Below are positions 61,902 to 64,000 of a stretch of 64,000 nucleotides of DNA, in pieces. How positions within the stretch are numbered: position 1 is the first letter of the stretch; each line of letters opens with the position of its first letter. Both the position numbers and the translations under genes were made by a program. The notes beneath the pieces are model-generated. The model worked only from the letters and a program-made list of their open reading frames with translations, did not search any database and had not been told where the DNA came from. The stretch comes from Parapedobacter tibetensis. GTDB taxonomy: Bacteria > Bacteroidota > Bacteroidia > Sphingobacteriales > Sphingobacteriaceae. The stretch is taken from positions 124,001 through 188,000 of the forward strand of contig NZ_JAMKQJ010000008.1 in the NCBI RefSeq assembly GCF_024643205.1. The letters are read 5' to 3'.

Positions 61902-63269
61902 CTATGGTCGAAAGGCATCAACCAGTTGCACCAAGCTATTGATCCGTGGATTTACCAGGGATAATTCCCCCGTTACTTCAACCCGGTCAGAGTCCAATGT
62001 TCGACCAGTGGCTTCGATGTGGTCAAAAGATTGGATATACCGTGTCAATACGGGGCTTATTTCCAATTTTGTTACTTTCTCAAAATCCATGCTCATATAG
62101 AATATTTCGCTGTTGTCTCGACCATTTGGAGGCAATTCAACGGGGGAAGAGGCCGTATGGAGCTGGAAATAATGATGCCCTATGCAACTTGCGCCCACTT
62201 GGTACAGCGGGAACGCATCACGACTTAATTTGGTATGTGAAGAATCTAAAAATCCTTGTTTGCGTAAGTAAGTTGTCAATGCGTCAGTATCCGCATGGAT
62301 GGAAAGGTATAGTTCGGGCACCTGCTTTTCGACAAGCTCTACCTGTTCTTCCAATTCAAAATCATCATTATAGTCATAGGTGATGGTGGTATCTTGTTGT
62401 GTGATGATGCCCCGCCACTCCAATGACAAGTTGCCTCGGTAATAGTTGAGCAAGCTATCGCCATGCAGGCTGTATGCTCCGATACGATAAATCTGTTTCC
62501 CAAGTATACCACCCAAACCTGTATTTAGCCAAAGACTTGCCGCATTATCGACAGGAAAGTCCGGTCGGCGCAATACGGTATCCGGCAAAGTGGCTCGAAT
62601 CTGCATCGAAAGGAGGATACGGCCATCCCGGAACTGGATGCTTCCTGAATGTTCATTGTTTGTAAAAGCAACATGCCCTTTAATGGTGCGTAATGTCTTG
62701 AAATCGCTTTCTTTCACAGGCACCATATCCGTAGCATCCAATAGTCGGTCGAGTGTGGCCAGCACCTGTGCGGTGTCTACCTGATTGTTATTTGCCATCG
62801 CTGGCAGGGCAAAAGCGACACGACTGGCGGTATGATTTACAATGAGGTGCTTTGAATGCAAGAAGCTATCTTGTCCGCTCCATTGACTTTCCATACCTAA
62901 CTCATGCACTAAAAAGTGACGCAGCGCCACCGAATCTCTTACCGCTAAGGTGCCAAAATAATAAGACGCAGCGCTGTCTGCGCTGTACAAGAAGATATTG
63001 GCCGGGACATGTATCCCAAGCTGTTTTAGTGTTTTTTGGTCAAATTGAGGTTTCTCCTCATCGCGATCCCCAGAATAGTAGCTCCGATTCCATAATGCAT
63101 TCCAAGCGATATCCCTGATCAAGGCATCCCCATTGACCTTGATTAATAGGGCGGCATTTTTTGGGATGAGCGTGTGATAAGAAATGTATTGGCGGTAGGC
63201 CAGATAACCCCATCCAACGGCAATAACCAATAACACAAAGCTTAAGACAAAGATGAATGCACGCTTCAT
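61902..63269 (-). CDS. Membrane-anchored protein of unknown function
   Basis: The 455-residue product has one N-terminal transmembrane segment (AFIFVLSFVLLVIAVGWGYL), then a large extracytoplasmic part. That part alternates strands and helices (YHTLIPKNAALLIKVNGDAL, YYFGTLAVRDSVALRHFLVH, VPELYLSIHADTDALTTYLR). The opening, a membrane helix followed by a stretch about values or energy-like beta-alpha repeats, is reminiscent of DUF3352-type proteins, but I cannot confirm this. It starts 6 bp after the bcp stop, so bcp and this gene are probably co-transcribed. Confidence 0.65.
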   Translation of the reverse strand: MKRAFIFVLSFVLLVIAVGWGYLAYRQYISYHTLIPKNAALLIKVNGDALIRDIAWNALWNRSYYSGDRDEEKPQFDQKTLKQLGIHVPANIFLYSADSAASYYFGTLAVRDSVALRHFLVHELGMESQWSGQDSFLHSKHLIVNHTASRVAFALPAMANNNQVDTAQVLATLDRLLDATDMVPVKESDFKTLRTIKGHVAFTNNEHSGSIQFRDGRILLSMQIRATLPDTVLRRPDFPVDNAASLWLNTGLGGILGKQIYRIGAYSLHGDSLLNYYRGNLSLEWRGIITQQDTTITYDYNDDFELEEQVELVEKQVPELYLSIHADTDALTTYLRKQGFLDSSHTKLSRDAFPLYQVGASCIGHHYFQLHTASSPVELPPNGRDNSEIFYMSMDFEKVTKLEISPVLTRYIQSFDHIEATGRTLDSDRVEVTGELSLVNPRINSLVQLVDAFRP

Positions 63270-63275
63270 GAATGT

Positions 63276-63737
63276 CTATTTCAGCAAATCCCTGATTTGT
63301 TGCGATGCATGCTCATTATCTACTTTCTTGATGATGTGCGCAATGATGCCATTTTCATCAATAAGGAACGTGGTACGGGCTGTACCCATGTATTTCTTGC
63401 CGTACATATTCTTTTCTACCCATACACCATAATCCTGTACAATTTTTTGATCCTCATCGGCCAATAACGTAAATGGGAGGCTATGTTTGCTAATGAATTT
63501 TTGGTGTGACTGCTCGTTATCCACACTTACGCCAATGACCTCAAAGCCATCGGTCAGCAAGGATTGGTAGTTATCCCGAAAGTTACACGCTTCCGTAGTG
63601 CAGCCCGGAGTATCATCTTTTGGATAGAAATAAAGGATTACTTTCTTCCCTTTGAAATCACTGAGTGATACGGTTTTACCATGCTGGTTTTTCGCGGTGA
63701 TTGCTGGGGCCTTGTCGCCCGGTTTCAATGTTGCCAT
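63276..63737 (-). CDS. bcp: Thioredoxin-dependent thiol peroxidase (peroxiredoxin Q/BCP)
   Basis: The 153-residue protein reduces peroxides in the cytosol. FYPKDDTPGCTTEACNFRD contains the peroxidatic Cys46 and, five residues on, Cys51, the resolving Cys of the atypical 2-Cys BCP subgroup. GVSVDNEQSHQKFISKHSLP and ARTTFLIDENGIIAHIIKKV are further family blocks. The length is typical. It lies between the small gene at 63756 and the membrane protein at 61902, all on the same strand. Confidence 0.95.
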   Translation of the reverse strand: MATLKPGDKAPAITAKNQHGKTVSLSDFKGKKVILYFYPKDDTPGCTTEACNFRDNYQSLLTDGFEVIGVSVDNEQSHQKFISKHSLPFTLLADEDQKIVQDYGVWVEKNMYGKKYMGTARTTFLIDENGIIAHIIKKVDNEHASQQIRDLLK

Positions 63738-63755
63738 TTCTTTTGTCGTTTAAAA

Positions 63756-63986
63756 TTATCTCACAAAATTTACTTCGTAAGCCTGCTTGTTATCTTTCCA
63801 ATCCACAACTTCCAATCGGAAATATTGCTTTCCTTTTGGCATACTCTTTTCAAACACATGCCAGAGTACACGTGTTTTTGGGTCATATTCCATCAATACC
63901 CACTGTTCATTGAGGTAGCCATTGAATGATTGGATACCAGATAAGTCATCTGATCCGAGGAAATTCATCCGAGATAAAGTTGCCAT
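63756..63986 (-). CDS. Small protein of unknown function
   Basis: The 76-residue product (MATLSRMNFLGSDDLSGIQS at the start) is mixed polar/aromatic with no signal peptide or membrane helix (WVLMEYDPKTRVLWHVFEK, QYFRLEVVDWKDNKQAYEVN). It precedes bcp by 18 bp on the same strand, which supports it being real. I do not recognise the family. Its promoter is mostly outside the window. Confidence 0.5.
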   Translation of the reverse strand: MATLSRMNFLGSDDLSGIQSFNGYLNEQWVLMEYDPKTRVLWHVFEKSMPKGKQYFRLEVVDWKDNKQAYEVNFVR

Positions 63987-64000
63987 GTTTTTACCTTCGC

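Noticed and set aside
1..64000. tRNA, rRNA, CRISPR arrays, transposases, phage or integrase genes
   Set aside because: I looked through the gaps and the translated frames and found none. The deletions in the PUL are not bordered by insertion sequences.

Overview
The window looks like a chromosomal segment of a member of the Bacteroidota, most likely Sphingobacteriaceae (Pedobacter/Parapedobacter/Sphingobacterium-like; the genus is inference). The reasons are three SusC/SusD pairs, Bacteroidota-type promoters (TTTG about 20 bp before TAnnTTTG, little use of Shine-Dalgarno sites), a DUF6266 protein, and lipoproteins typical of glycan-use loci.

Layout. (1) Positions 1-11.7 kb hold housekeeping and general genes: the N-terminal half of a CapD/FlaA1-like nucleotide-sugar dehydratase (cut by the window edge), alanine dehydrogenase, a secreted esterase, a MATE exporter behind a structured leader, GluQ-RS, RarA, a TPR protein, the Prc tail-specific protease and a DUF6266 protein. 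(2) Positions 12.0-57.7 kb form one large polysaccharide-utilisation region made of three SusC/SusD operons. Operon A (12.3-25.5 kb): GH31, SusC, SusD, GH106, and a 921-residue protein of unknown function with a probable (alpha/alpha) toroid. A GntR-LacI-type regulator lies on the opposite strand at 25.5-26.6 kb. Operon B (26.8-37.6 kb): GH16 lipoprotein, SusC, SusD, a gene relic, GH2, and a broken sulfatase. Operon C (37.8-57.7 kb): SusC, SusD, a secreted FMN_bind-like protein, a secreted FAD oxidoreductase with a carbohydrate-binding-like module, a GH9-like enzyme, a collapsed susC-susD relic, a GH97 fused to a second copy of the unknown toroid module, a beta-propeller lipoprotein, a second FAD oxidoreductase without signal peptide, and an SSS symporter. 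(3) Positions 57.7-64 kb are housekeeping again: Pgi, PrfB (with the programmed +1 frameshift), Dcd, a phosphopantetheinyl transferase, a membrane-anchored unknown, Bcp and a small unknown.

How it fits together. All three PUL operons start with the same promoter module. It consists of a TTTG/TATACTTG promoter, an operator of four tandem ACCAN pentamers 23-24 bp downstream of the start of the -7 box, and a second weaker pentamer array 136-138 bp further upstream. The upstream array of operon B also covers the -33 element of the regulator's own promoter. This makes the GntR-LacI protein the likely master regulator of the whole region, possibly by DNA looping. The enzymes (GH106, GH2, GH31, GH16, GH97, GH9-like, a former sulfatase) point to a complex, perhaps rhamnose-containing and once sulfated, glycan. 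The paired FMN/FAD proteins suggest an oxidative step.

The region is decaying. Three genes or gene pairs have lost their interiors but kept their first and last codons, and the sulfatase also carries a frameshift in a G6 run. I found no tRNA, rRNA, CRISPR array, insertion sequence or phage gene.
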